Shown here piece by piece: positions 9,720-16,989 of a stretch of 64,000 nt of DNA. A program made the translations under genes and the position numbers. Under the pieces are notes generated by a model. That model was given only the letters and a program-made list of their open reading frames with translations, was not told the origin of the DNA and did no database searches. How positions within the stretch are numbered: position 1 is the stretch's first letter; each line of letters opens with the position of its first letter. The stretch lies in assembly GCA_965243615.1 (NCBI GenBank), contig CBDEVO010000001.1, positions 1-64,000 on the forward strand. The letters run 5' to 3'. This stretch comes from JAJEEA01 sp965243615. GTDB taxonomy: Bacteria; Acidobacteriota; Vicinamibacteria; Vicinamibacterales; UBA8438.

Positions 9720-9996
9720 CCGTTCCCCCGTCGCCGTGAGAGCCCTCGGGCCAGTGCTCCGCCCGCTGAAGTAGGAGGATCCGGGCGCCGCGGCGTCGAT
9801 CCGCGAAGGGCCGGACGAAACGGCGTTCTCGACGAGTCGGCTCCACCGAAGTCGGCGCCGAGCGGTCACCGTGACATACTGTTCGACAGGCGGAACGAGG
9901 ATTCAGTCACCCCGCGAGCTCTGGCCCGCGGGACCAATCCCGAGGCCGATGGATGTCACGGCCCGTGCATCTTGCGTCATGCAGTGAGGTGTGACC

Positions 9997-11388
9997 ATGA
10001 CCGAAACCGCGCACGACGACTACCTGGTCGACGGCCGCCGGCTGCGAGCCCATCCGGCCGCCGAGTGCTTCCCCCTGATGACCGATGTCGAGCTCGAGGC
10101 GCTGGCGGCCGACATCGGGACGAACGGCTGCCGCGTGCCGGTCTCGATCTGCAATGACCTGCTACTCGACGGCCGGAACCGCGCGCTCGCGTGCGAACGG
10201 GCAGGCGTGCCGGTCCCGTGGGAGACGGTGCCGGTCGTCGACGCCCGGGACGCCTCGCTGGCCGTGACGAGCTTGAATCTCCAGCGACGGCACATGGACG
10301 ACAGCCAGCGGGCGCTGGCCGCGGCGAAGCTGGCGAACCTGGGCGCGGGGCGGCCGCGGGCTGCCGACACCGCCGAACCGGCCGCGGAGGCGGACGAGAC
10401 GGCCGACTCCGGCAAGGGCCGGCTCGTGAGGCCGAACGGCGAAACGGCGCCACTTGGCGCCGTTTCGCAGAAGGCCGCGGCCGAGTTGATGAAGGTATCG
10501 CGGCGTTCGACGCAGCGGGCGTCGGCCATCAAGAACGACCCGGACCTGGCGCCGGCCGTGGAACGCGGGCAGGTCACCGTCGCCGACGCCTACCAGGTCC
10601 GGGACGAGCCCGCCGAGGTCAAGCGCCGGGCGGTGGCGACCGTCGAGGCCGGCGAGGCGCCGACCCTTGCCGGGGCCGTCAAGCGCATCAAGCAGGAGGA
10701 CGCGCGGGAACAAGCCATCGCCGGCGCGACGAACACCGCCCCGGCACCCGATCTGCTCGCCGTGCCGATCGGCGAGCTCGAGGCCGAGGTCGAACCGGGC
10801 AGCGTCGACATTATCGCCACGATGCCGCCGACGGCGCGGGGCGCCGTCGGGAGTGGCGCCTACGGTGACCTGGGCCGGTTCGCCGCGCACGCGCTGAGGC
10901 CGGGCGGGGTCCTCCTGGCCCGGGCCGCCTCAGCGCACCTGCCCAAGGTCCTGCAGCAACTGGCCGTCGAGGGGCTCCAGTACCGCTGGGTCGTTGCCTG
11001 CTACGAGCCGGACGGCCGGACGCGGATCAACGGCAGGAAGGTGACCACCTCCTGGCGGCCGTGGCTTGTCTACACGCGGTCCGGCGGGCAGCCGGACCGG
11101 CACTCGGCGGACTACTTCGCGGCGGCCGACGCCGAGGCGGCGAAGACGGCGACGGCGATCGAGGCGATGGTTCGGGCGTGGGCGGCGCCGGGGTGGGCCC
11201 TGTTCGACCCCTTCTGCGGCGCCGGGACGGTCCTGGTTGCCGGGCGGCGGGCCGGGCTGGACGTAGGCGGCGCCGACGCCGATCCCGGGAACGTGGCGCT
11301 GGCCAGGCAGGCTCTTGAGAACGAGGCCGAACCGGATGAGGTGGCCCACCAAGACGGCGTGACCGCGCGGCAGCCTTCGCGCTCATAG
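9997..11388 (+). CDS. ParB/Srx-like N-terminal domain fused to a DNA methyltransferase-like domain
   Basis: About 463 residues. The ATG at 9997 is preferred over the GTG at 9991 because GAGGT lies seven bases before it. Residues 1-120 form a ParB-like nuclease/Srx fold (LDGRNRALACERAGVPVPWE, then LNLQRRHMDDSQRALAAAKL). Next is a linker with a helix-turn-helix-like KAAAELMKVSRRSTQRA. The C-terminal 180 residues look like an N4/N6 adenine or cytosine methyltransferase. The cofactor motif DPFCGAGTVLVAGRRAG is good, but the position of the catalytic (D/N/S)PP(Y/F) reads MPPT, so activity is doubtful. Such fusions are common in phages and integrative elements. A degenerate ParB-domain copy lies at 48490-48930. 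The coding region contains a perfect 30-bp hairpin. Confidence 0.8.
   Translation: MTETAHDDYLVDGRRLRAHPAAECFPLMTDVELEALAADIGTNGCRVPVSICNDLLLDGRNRALACERAGVPVPWETVPVVDARDASLAVTSLNLQRRHMDDSQRALAAAKLANLGAGRPRAADTAEPAAEADETADSGKGRLVRPNGETAPLGAVSQKAAAELMKVSRRSTQRASAIKNDPDLAPAVERGQVTVADAYQVRDEPAEVKRRAVATVEAGEAPTLAGAVKRIKQEDAREQAIAGATNTAPAPDLLAVPIGELEAEVEPGSVDIIATMPPTARGAVGSGAYGDLGRFAAHALRPGGVLLARAASAHLPKVLQQLAVEGLQYRWVVACYEPDGRTRINGRKVTTSWRPWLVYTRSGGQPDRHSADYFAAADAEAAKTATAIEAMVRAWAAPGWALFDPFCGAGTVLVAGRRAGLDVGGADADPGNVALARQALENEAEPDEVAHQDGVTARQPSRS
10439..10468. repeat. Perfect 14-bp-arm hairpin inside the ParB-methyltransferase gene
   Basis: GCGAAACGGCGCCA, loop CT, TGGCGCCGTTTCGC. The same pattern with a one-base change in each arm (GGAAACTGCGCCA, CT, TGGCGCAGTTTCC) occurs at 49675-49702 and 59447-59474. 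Confidence 0.8.
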
Positions 11389-11469
11389 TCTCCGGGCCGG
11401 TGCCTCGCCCGAGGGCTTCGGCCGCCGCGCCGATGCCCCGGCGACGGCTTGGAGGCGGGACACCGGGGG

Positions 11470-11678
11470 CTACGGCTGCTGCTGTGCGATGAGCAGATCG
11501 CCTGCCACGGCGGCCATTCGGTCACCGAGCCGCACTTCCACGAGCGTGACTCGTTCACCCGAGGCCGCGACGCCCGCATCAGAGCCGCATGTTCCTCCCG
11601 GTTGGTCTTGTCGTAGTGCGCGATCATCCGCCAGGAGCGCCCAGCACCGCCACGCCACCGATACACTTCCGCCACCAT
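11470..11678 (-). pseudogene. Short frameshifted gene, function unknown
   Basis: Begins MVAEVYRWRGGAGRSWRMIA and HYDKTNREEHAALMRA. After a one-base shift near 11585 it continues GVAASGERVTLVEVRLGDRM and ends DLLIAQQQP at 11470. The second frame has the better protein character over the 3' half. It lies downstream of the coiled-coil gene at 11753-12136 on the same strand. The family is unknown, and sequencing error is an alternative explanation for the shift. Confidence 0.4.
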
Positions 11679-11752
11679 CGGCCTCCAACCGGGCGCATCG
11701 CCGCGCCCGCGCCGGGGCACCCAGTGGATCTCGACGCCCAACAGGCGGATCT

Positions 11753-12136
11753 CTACGCCAGCAACCGCAGAATCGCGCCGACCGCCGCGACCCCCCCGAC
11801 AATCCGCCAAGTCAATCGGGTCTCCATGGCGGCGATGCGCGCTTCGAGACCGGCGTTCGCGGTCCGCTGCTCGGTCCGCAGGTCGGCGATCTGGGTCGAG
11901 AGCCGCGTGTCGAGGGCGGCGATCTCCGTCCGTACCTCGGCGATCTGGGTCGAGAGCCGCGTGTCGAGGGCGGCGATCTCCGTCCGTACCCCGCTGAGGC
12001 CGGCCGTGAACTGGTCGGACGTGACCAGGTCGCCGCGCTCGGCGGCGAGACGAACCGCGTCCGTGATGGCGTCCGCCTGGGCCGGCGTGAACTCGGCCGC
12101 AGTCAACGACCGCGCGACCGCGTGCGTGTCGAGCAT
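11753..12136 (-). CDS. DUF1640-like coiled-coil protein with C-terminal membrane helix
   Basis: 127 residues from the ATG at 12136 (MLDTHAVARSLTAAEFTPAQ). The N-terminal helix region resembles the DUF1640/CCDC90 family. The middle is a heptad-type coiled coil built from a directly repeated 18-residue unit (VRTEIAALDTRLSTQIAE, then again with IAD), visible as a 54-bp exact tandem repeat at 11885-11992. The C-terminus (IVGGVAAVGAILRLL) is a membrane anchor. Such proteins often lie in integrative elements next to toxin-like or regulatory genes, but no role is established. Repeat number could vary between strains. Confidence 0.7.
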   Translation of the reverse strand: MLDTHAVARSLTAAEFTPAQADAITDAVRLAAERGDLVTSDQFTAGLSGVRTEIAALDTRLSTQIAEVRTEIAALDTRLSTQIADLRTEQRTANAGLEARIAAMETRLTWRIVGGVAAVGAILRLLA

Positions 12137-12188
12137 TGCGGTCCCAGCGTAGCACACGCGACCAGCGGGGGGAACCTGCGCTGGGGCG

Positions 12189-13439
12189 TTACCCGCGGCG
12201 CAGGGCGACGACCTGCCCGCGCACCTCCTTGAGGTACTCCCCCCAGTCCTCCATCAGGTGGCGGCGACGCTCGAACAGGTCCGACCGCGCGTAGGCCGCC
12301 TCGGTCTGGTTCCTCACCGCGTGGGCCAGCGCCGCCTCCACCACCTCCCGGGGGTGGTCCGTCCGCTCCGACGCCCAGTCCCGGAACGACGACCGGAAGC
12401 CATGGGGCACGGCCGCGATGCCCAAGTTCCTGACCAGCTTCGAGAGCGTCGCGGCTTCGAGCGCCTTGCCGCGGACGGTCGGGAACACCAGCGCCTCGCC
12501 GCCCGCCTCGTCCCCCGCCCCGCGAAGGTGCTCCGCCTCCCGCAGCACCTGGACCGCCCGGCCGTACAGCGGCACCCTATGCTCCCGCTTCGCCTTCATC
12601 CGCCGCCCCGGAACCGTCCACACCATCGCGACCAGATCCATCTCGCCCCAAGTCGCCAGCCGGACCTCGGCCGAGCGCGCCGCCGTCAACACGAGGAACT
12701 CGAACGCCAGCCGCGTCCCCACCCACGCATCGGCGTCCCGGACCTTGGCGACGGCGGCGGCGACCTCCCGGTGGGGAAGCGCCGGCCGGTGCTCCACTGG
12801 CGTGGGGCGTTTCGGCAGAGCCGCCGTGATCGCGTCGCCGGCCGGGTTGTCCTGCCGGTAGCCCTGGGCGATGGCCCACCGCATGACGGTGCCGATGCGC
12901 TGTCTCACCTTCCGCGCCGTGACGTGCTTGCTCGTCCAGATCGGCAGCAGCGCCGCCATGACGTCGGCCGTCGTGACCTCGTCGACGGTCTTGCCGCCGA
13001 TGTGGGGGAACACGTGGTCGCGCATGCCGGCCCACCACTGCTTCGCGGTGTTGCTGCCCTCGCGCCACGCCTCGCTGTAGATGTCGAGCACCTTGCGGGC
13101 CGCGTTCTCGAAGGTCGGGACGCCCTCGGAAGCCCGGTTGCCGCCGAGGGGGTCGCCGCCCCGGCGTGCGAGCTTGCGGTTGGCGAGGGCCTTTCGCCGG
13201 GCCTGGGCGAGCGAGACCAGAGCGTAGCTGCCGAGGCCGAGTCCGCGGGACCGGCCGCGGATGACGAGGCGCTGCACCCAGCGGCGGGCGCCCGAGGGGT
13301 CGACGTGGAGATAGAGACCGTTGCCGTCCGCGTAGCGCCCGGCCTCGGCGACGTTCCGGCAGAAGGCGTCCGACAGTGCCTTGTCGGGGTGTCGGCCTCG
13401 GCGCTTGGTGGCTCGGGGCTTCCTGGGGAGTGTGCTCAT
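12189..13439 (-). CDS. Tyrosine-type site-specific integrase 1 (DUF4102 arm-binding domain)
   Basis: 416 residues, full length for the P4-type integrase family. N-terminal arm-binding domain: KALSDAFCRNVAEAGRYADG, NGLYLHVDPSGARRWVQR and GLGSYALVSLAQARRKALAN. Core-binding domain in the middle (MRDHVFPHIGGKTVDEVTTA). The catalytic domain has Arg in LTAARSAEVR, His-x-x-Arg in VPHGFRSSFRDWA and the Tyr in AAYARSDLFERRRHLMEDW. It is very similar to integrase 3 (51562-52812). An inverted repeat overlaps its start region. Divergently, from about 13553, lies a remnant of the adhesin leader sequence. It catalyses recombination between attachment sites of an integrated element; the att sites themselves are not identified. 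Confidence 0.93.
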   Translation of the reverse strand: MSTLPRKPRATKRRGRHPDKALSDAFCRNVAEAGRYADGNGLYLHVDPSGARRWVQRLVIRGRSRGLGLGSYALVSLAQARRKALANRKLARRGGDPLGGNRASEGVPTFENAARKVLDIYSEAWREGSNTAKQWWAGMRDHVFPHIGGKTVDEVTTADVMAALLPIWTSKHVTARKVRQRIGTVMRWAIAQGYRQDNPAGDAITAALPKRPTPVEHRPALPHREVAAAVAKVRDADAWVGTRLAFEFLVLTAARSAEVRLATWGEMDLVAMVWTVPGRRMKAKREHRVPLYGRAVQVLREAEHLRGAGDEAGGEALVFPTVRGKALEAATLSKLVRNLGIAAVPHGFRSSFRDWASERTDHPREVVEAALAHAVRNQTEAAYARSDLFERRRHLMEDWGEYLKEVRGQVVALRRG

Positions 13440-13441
13440 GA

Positions 13442-13512
13442 CGCTTTCGCCCTTTCTTTTGCCTGATTATCCATCCCGTTCCCAATTCGGGTGTTGGACG
13501 ATAGCGAAAGCG
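13442..13512. promoter_or_regulatory. Inverted repeat at the integrase 1 promoter
   Basis: CGCTTTCGC (13442-13450) and GCGAAAGCG (13504-13512) form perfect 9-bp arms around an AT-richer 53-bp spacer (TTTTGCCTGATTATCC). The left arm abuts the integrase start codon. Integrase 3 has the same arrangement at 52815-52890, with one mismatch. It could be an autoregulatory operator or an arm-type recombinase site. Confidence 0.5.
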
Positions 13513-14457
13513 ACTGGACGGCTCAAGACGGCCGAGCGAACGAACCCCGTGTTTCAGGTTGAATCCGGCCGGATTCAGGCGGACGGGCCGCATCCCGGAG
13601 AGCGAAAGCCAACTTCCATCGCGGCAACGGAAGACGAGAGCCCGGGCTGGCAAGGGCACAAACCCGCGCGGAGGAAGACGCCGGTGCGGCGTGGCCAGTC
13701 CGGGCGCACTCGGGGGCGTTCCCCCGAGCATCGCCAGGACCGCGCCGGCGACGACACGCCCGCAGCACCGTCCGCACGACGTCGCCATCACCGACCGCGA
13801 ATCCGAACGTCGCCGCGTGCAACACGCCGCCCGTAGCGTGCTGCGAGAAACGTGCCGTGTCAGGCGGCCGGAGGAGTACGCTACGAACCTCCCGGTCCTC
13901 GACGACCTGCGGAGAGCACCTCCGACGACGCTCAGCGACAGCCATGAATCGCGCGTGAGTTCCTGCCCCCAGAGCGCCTCGGTTCCTGCCCCCAGACCGG
14001 AAACGTCAGGAAATCGACGTACGCGTGCTCCGGGCCCTGACGCACTAGGGAACGAGACACATCAAGTCCAATCGTCACAGTAGCTTGAAGCGAAAGTCAG
14101 ACAGCTCGACGGCCTACCCCGAAACCAATTGGAATACCCTGAGCGACCCCGGTCCGGGCCGTAAGGCTCCCTGCCCCCACAGGAACGGGGCAGCGCGTCT
14201 CACGCCCGAGCCGACCAGGTTGCTCAGAGTGCACTCTTCCGCCAAGCGGAAGCCGTTCCGGCGCGACCGCCGCGCAGGAGGTCGAGGCCGGAATGACCAC
14301 CCGCGCCGTGTCCGACCGAGCCGGCCAAGCCGATCGAGACGGAGCTGCCGGACGACGGCCGGAGGCGTGTGGTCCGGAAGCCGGGCTGGAGGCATGGGCG
14401 GCGGCGGGGCTGCGCCGCCTGCGCGCCGAGCAGTGCGGGACCGATCGCGTCCTCGCA
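13513..14457. other. Mostly non-coding stretch with a decayed adhesin leader
   Basis: At 13553-13625 GGATTCAGGCGGACG and AGCGAAAGCCAACTTCCA match the sequence just upstream of adhesin 4 (52950-53001). The integrase-leader arrangement was therefore once the same here, but the adhesin gene is gone. At 13958-13997 the 15-mer GTTCCTGCCCCCAGA occurs twice, as in insertion-sequence ends. Around 14293-14500 an open frame (MTTRAVSDRAGQADRDGAAG) has weak coding character and is not called. Nothing else convincing is seen. Confidence 0.5.
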
Positions 14458-14592
14458 CTACTGGCAGGGTCGGCATCCGCTGCTGCGGCTGATCTCGTCG
14501 AGGGTCGCCGCGACTTGGGCGCGGCCAACGGGCGTGAACACGAGCATGCACAACTCGAGAGGGAGGCAGACCGGGGATGGACGCGTTCTCAT
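14458..14592 (-). CDS. Very small Cys-containing protein (44 aa), coupled to the gene upstream
   Basis: ATG at 14592 overlaps the stop of the preceding gene as ATGA. The product reads MRTRPSPVCLPLELCMLVFT, then PVGRAQVAATLDEISRSSGC and RPCQ. Four cysteines and a short hydrophobic stretch are visible. Size and overlap suggest the last gene of a coupled cluster. No family recognised, and the start could be spurious if the overlap is coincidental. Confidence 0.45.
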   Translation of the reverse strand: MRTRPSPVCLPLELCMLVFTPVGRAQVAATLDEISRSSGCRPCQ

Positions 14593-15182
14593 CGTCCTCT
14601 GTCTCCTGAATCGACGACCTGATCGACGAGGGCGTGGTAGAGGTCGCTCCAGCTGAGGGCGCGGTAGTGAGGCGCCGGGTCGATCCAGGCCGTGGCCTCG
14701 CGCGCGTTCGCGGGGCCGACGTTCACCACTCGCAACGCGCCGCAGTGGGTGCATTGCTCGAGCTCGGTGTGCCCCTCGCGAGCGTCGGGGTTGCCGGGAT
14801 GCGCGACGGGACCACGGAACGGCCGGCGTGTGATGGTCTGGCGCTGGCCGTGGTCGCACTGCCCGATCGGCAGTCGATCCTGCTCGGCGACGACGAGGAC
14901 CACGGGCTGCTCGTGGCGGTTGGTCCACGCGATGGCCGTAAAGGGCTGAACCGCCGCGAAGCCCAGGGTCGCGAGTAGGTCGTTGACCTGATCGACGGCG
15001 GGCGGATGCTTCGTGAGCTCGCGCTGCTCGATGTCCAGGTGGTACTCCGCGGGGAGGGTTCCGAGGTAGTGGGCGTCGTCCTCGTACGCGGCTTCGATCG
15101 TACGGGGGTCGAGGTCGCCGGGGTGATCGGGGATGGCGCAGACGATGACCGGGTCCGCGTCCGAGGTCTGGGTGGTTATCAT
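14589..15182 (-). CDS. Hypothetical protein (197 aa) with a CxxC zinc-type motif
   Basis: Starts MITTQTSDADPVIVCAIPDH at 15182, where ATGA overlaps the stop of the gene before it. It has an acidic N-terminal half (TIEAAYEDDAHYLGTLPAEY) and a middle hydrophobic strand (QPVVLVVAEQDRLPI). Near the C-terminus CTHCGALRVVNVG could bind zinc with a nearby His. The C-terminus (RALSWSDLYHALVDQVV) is helical. It lies in a minus-strand cluster from 15923 to 14458. No family recognised. Confidence 0.6.
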   Translation of the reverse strand: MITTQTSDADPVIVCAIPDHPGDLDPRTIEAAYEDDAHYLGTLPAEYHLDIEQRELTKHPPAVDQVNDLLATLGFAAVQPFTAIAWTNRHEQPVVLVVAEQDRLPIGQCDHGQRQTITRRPFRGPVAHPGNPDAREGHTELEQCTHCGALRVVNVGPANAREATAWIDPAPHYRALSWSDLYHALVDQVVDSGDRGR

Positions 15183-15451
15183 TGGTCCGTGCGGCGCGTC
15201 GTCGCCGCCGACAGGCAGTCGTCGGCGACGAGACTCCAGAAGTTCCTGGCTGCGCCGTCCCTTCCTTCCCACGCGGTCTTGGTGAGGTCACCCATCAGGC
15301 CAGACCCCGCTGCCCTTCCTGCACTACGCGAGCCGCGCGGCGGCGTCACGAAACGCGGCGACAGTCGGGGAACCACGTCTGCGGGTTCGGGCGCTCGGGG
15401 TCTGGTGGTGTTGACCGCGATCCGGGCCGTCGTGAAGCTCGTGTCGGCCAT
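15179..15451 (-). CDS. Small hypothetical protein (up to 90 aa)
   Basis: The frame runs from ATG 15451 (MADTSFTTARIAVNTTRPRA) to a stop that overlaps the next ATG. The C-terminal part, LTKTAWEGRDGAARNFWSL, then VADDCLSAATT, has the best protein character. A shorter product starting at the Met near 15296 is possible. No clear ribosome binding site at either. The main support is the ATGA overlap with the following gene. Confidence 0.45.
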   Translation of the reverse strand: MADTSFTTARIAVNTTRPRAPEPADVVPRLSPRFVTPPRGSRSAGRAAGSGLMGDLTKTAWEGRDGAARNFWSLVADDCLSAATTRRTDQ

Positions 15452-15602
15452 GGGGGGTGCGTTCGACGGGATCAGCGACGAGTCGCCCGAACGTGGAGAG
15501 AGCTGGGCGTCGGGGTCGTTGGAACCGGCGGCGACGCTGGCGCTGTCTCCGTGGCTGGCGTGTTCGGGGCTGGCGCGTCAGCCTTCATCGGGCCGGGGCC
15601 TG

Positions 15603-15923
15603 TCAGGGTGCGGCGGGAGCCTGCGGGAGCACGGCGCGTTCGAGTGTTTCGAGGCGTTGCTCGACCTTGCCGAACTCGATCTCGACGTTGCGGAGCCGGG
15701 TGTTGAACTCGCGATGGTCCTCGCGCATGTCGTTGCGGAACTCGTCGATCCGGCCGTTCGTCGTGTCAAGCCGACCGTTCATTTCGTTGCGGAGCGCCTC
15801 GATCTGACCAGCCATCGTGTTCAGCTGCCCGTTGATGCCGCTTGCGACAACAGCGATGGTGCTCACGATGATCGCCGTTATTCCGATTCCGGTGCCGATG
15901 ATGGACAGGCTCGTCTGGTTCAT
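15603..15923 (-). CDS. Small membrane-anchored coiled-coil protein (106 aa)
   Basis: MNQTSLSIIGTGIGITAIIV is a single N-terminal membrane helix. It is followed by a long heptad-rich region (IEALRNEMNGRLDTTNGRID, FNTRLRNVEIEFGKVEQRLE) ending VLPQAPAAP. This is the same design as the coiled-coil protein at 11753-12136, but with the helix at the other end. It is the first gene of the minus-strand cluster running to 14458. It probably forms a trimer or dimer at the membrane; role unknown. Confidence 0.65.
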   Translation of the reverse strand: MNQTSLSIIGTGIGITAIIVSTIAVVASGINGQLNTMAGQIEALRNEMNGRLDTTNGRIDEFRNDMREDHREFNTRLRNVEIEFGKVEQRLETLERAVLPQAPAAP

Positions 15924-16762
15924 GCAACCCCACATTATCACGATTCGCTCCCGCGGTGATGGGAGCCGGCCATCGCCACGAACCTGCGCTCGGCCAAGTC
16001 GCCGCCCGGCCACCGGGCTCCGCGAGCCGGCGACGTGAACCAAGCCTCTGAGCGATACCCGCGACGACTCGGGCGGGTCTTGCCCCGGTGACGCCCGGTC
16101 CGGTCCGCGCCGCCCGCGGACGGCTGGCCCCGACCGCCGGACGCGGCGCGTCAGGCGGCACAGGAGGGGGGCGGAGGCAAGATCGACCCTTTCAGTCGGA
16201 GTGGCGTGATGTGGCACCTTCGTCCGGCGCGCACGGAGGACACCCAGGCGGCGCCTTCCGACACGGACACCTTCCCCCGCATCAGGCTGTCGACGCACGC
16301 CGAGGTGCGAGCGGCCGTGCTCGAGCTCATCGAAGGGCGGCAACACGCAACGGCGTCGTTTTCGCGCTGGGCTGCCCGGCGCCGCTGGAGCTCGAGCGTC
16401 TCCATTGGCCCGCCTCTGTGGACGGTGCCCGGCCTGTGGACGCCTGCGGGCGCCCACGAGTCCGTTGGATCCGGCGTTGCGCGCGGGCACACCGTCCACA
16501 GGGGTCGATTTTCGACCTCAAATCGAGAGTTTCTTCACTTTTTTTCGGGAGCAGAACGCGGCTCAGCACGTCAGAACGCGTCAGAAAACGTCACGCGTGT
16601 TCGCGCCCCCGTCTCATACCGTGCTACTGGGTCCATGTAGTAATAAATGATTACTATACAACAACTTACGTCCTTCCTGTGCTAGGCTCGACCGTCATGG
16701 TCCACGGCGACCCAACCACGTCGGTGCCGTCCGTCGGCGGGCCGCAACCCCAGGAGGAAGAC
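15924..16762. other. Intergenic stretch without a convincing gene
   Basis: GC-rich up to about 16500, then AT-richer. Open frames on both strands between 15960 and 16500 lack protein character. At 16567-16596 the sequence CGTCA recurs three times at 10-14-bp spacing (CACGTCAGAACGCGTCAGAA and onward), upstream of the operator-like palindrome at 16638-16656 and the AlpA gene. The AT-rich 16620-16690 segment probably carries the alpA promoter. Confidence 0.4.
16638..16656. promoter_or_regulatory. Operator-like palindrome upstream of the AlpA gene
   Basis: TAGTAAT, spacer AAATG, ATTACTA: perfect 7-bp arms in an AT-rich pocket about 110 bp before the alpA-type start. It is a candidate binding site for the AlpA-like protein itself or for an upstream repressor. 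Confidence 0.4.
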
Positions 16763-16963
16763 ATGACGACGAGACTGCTCACGCTCCGCGACGTGACGGC
16801 GATGACGGCGCTGTCGCGCTCGGCCGTCTACGCGCTGATGGCCGAGTCCCGGTTCCCGAAACCGATCCGGGTCGGCGCCCGCGCGGTCCGCTGGGTCGAG
16901 CAGGAAGTGGCCGACTTCATCGCCAGCCGGCCCCGCGCCGGTTCCGAGCGAGGGGCCGGCTAG
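16763..16963 (+). CDS. AlpA-family DNA-binding regulator
   Basis: 66 residues with a perfect AGGAGGAAG ribosome binding site at 16752-16760. A MerR-like winged helix-turn-helix: LLTLRDVTAMTALSRSAVYA, then LMAESRFPKPIRVGARAVRW and VEQEVADFIASRP, the classical AlpA signature. AlpA proteins regulate prophage or integrative-element excision genes. Here it lies between the minus-strand small-gene cluster and an insertion sequence, some 3.3 kb from integrase 1. A role in controlling an integrated element is inferred. Confidence 0.85.
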   Translation: MTTRLLTLRDVTAMTALSRSAVYALMAESRFPKPIRVGARAVRWVEQEVADFIASRPRAGSERGAG

Positions 16964-16989
16964 CCCTACCCTTGCCCCGTAACTTTTCG

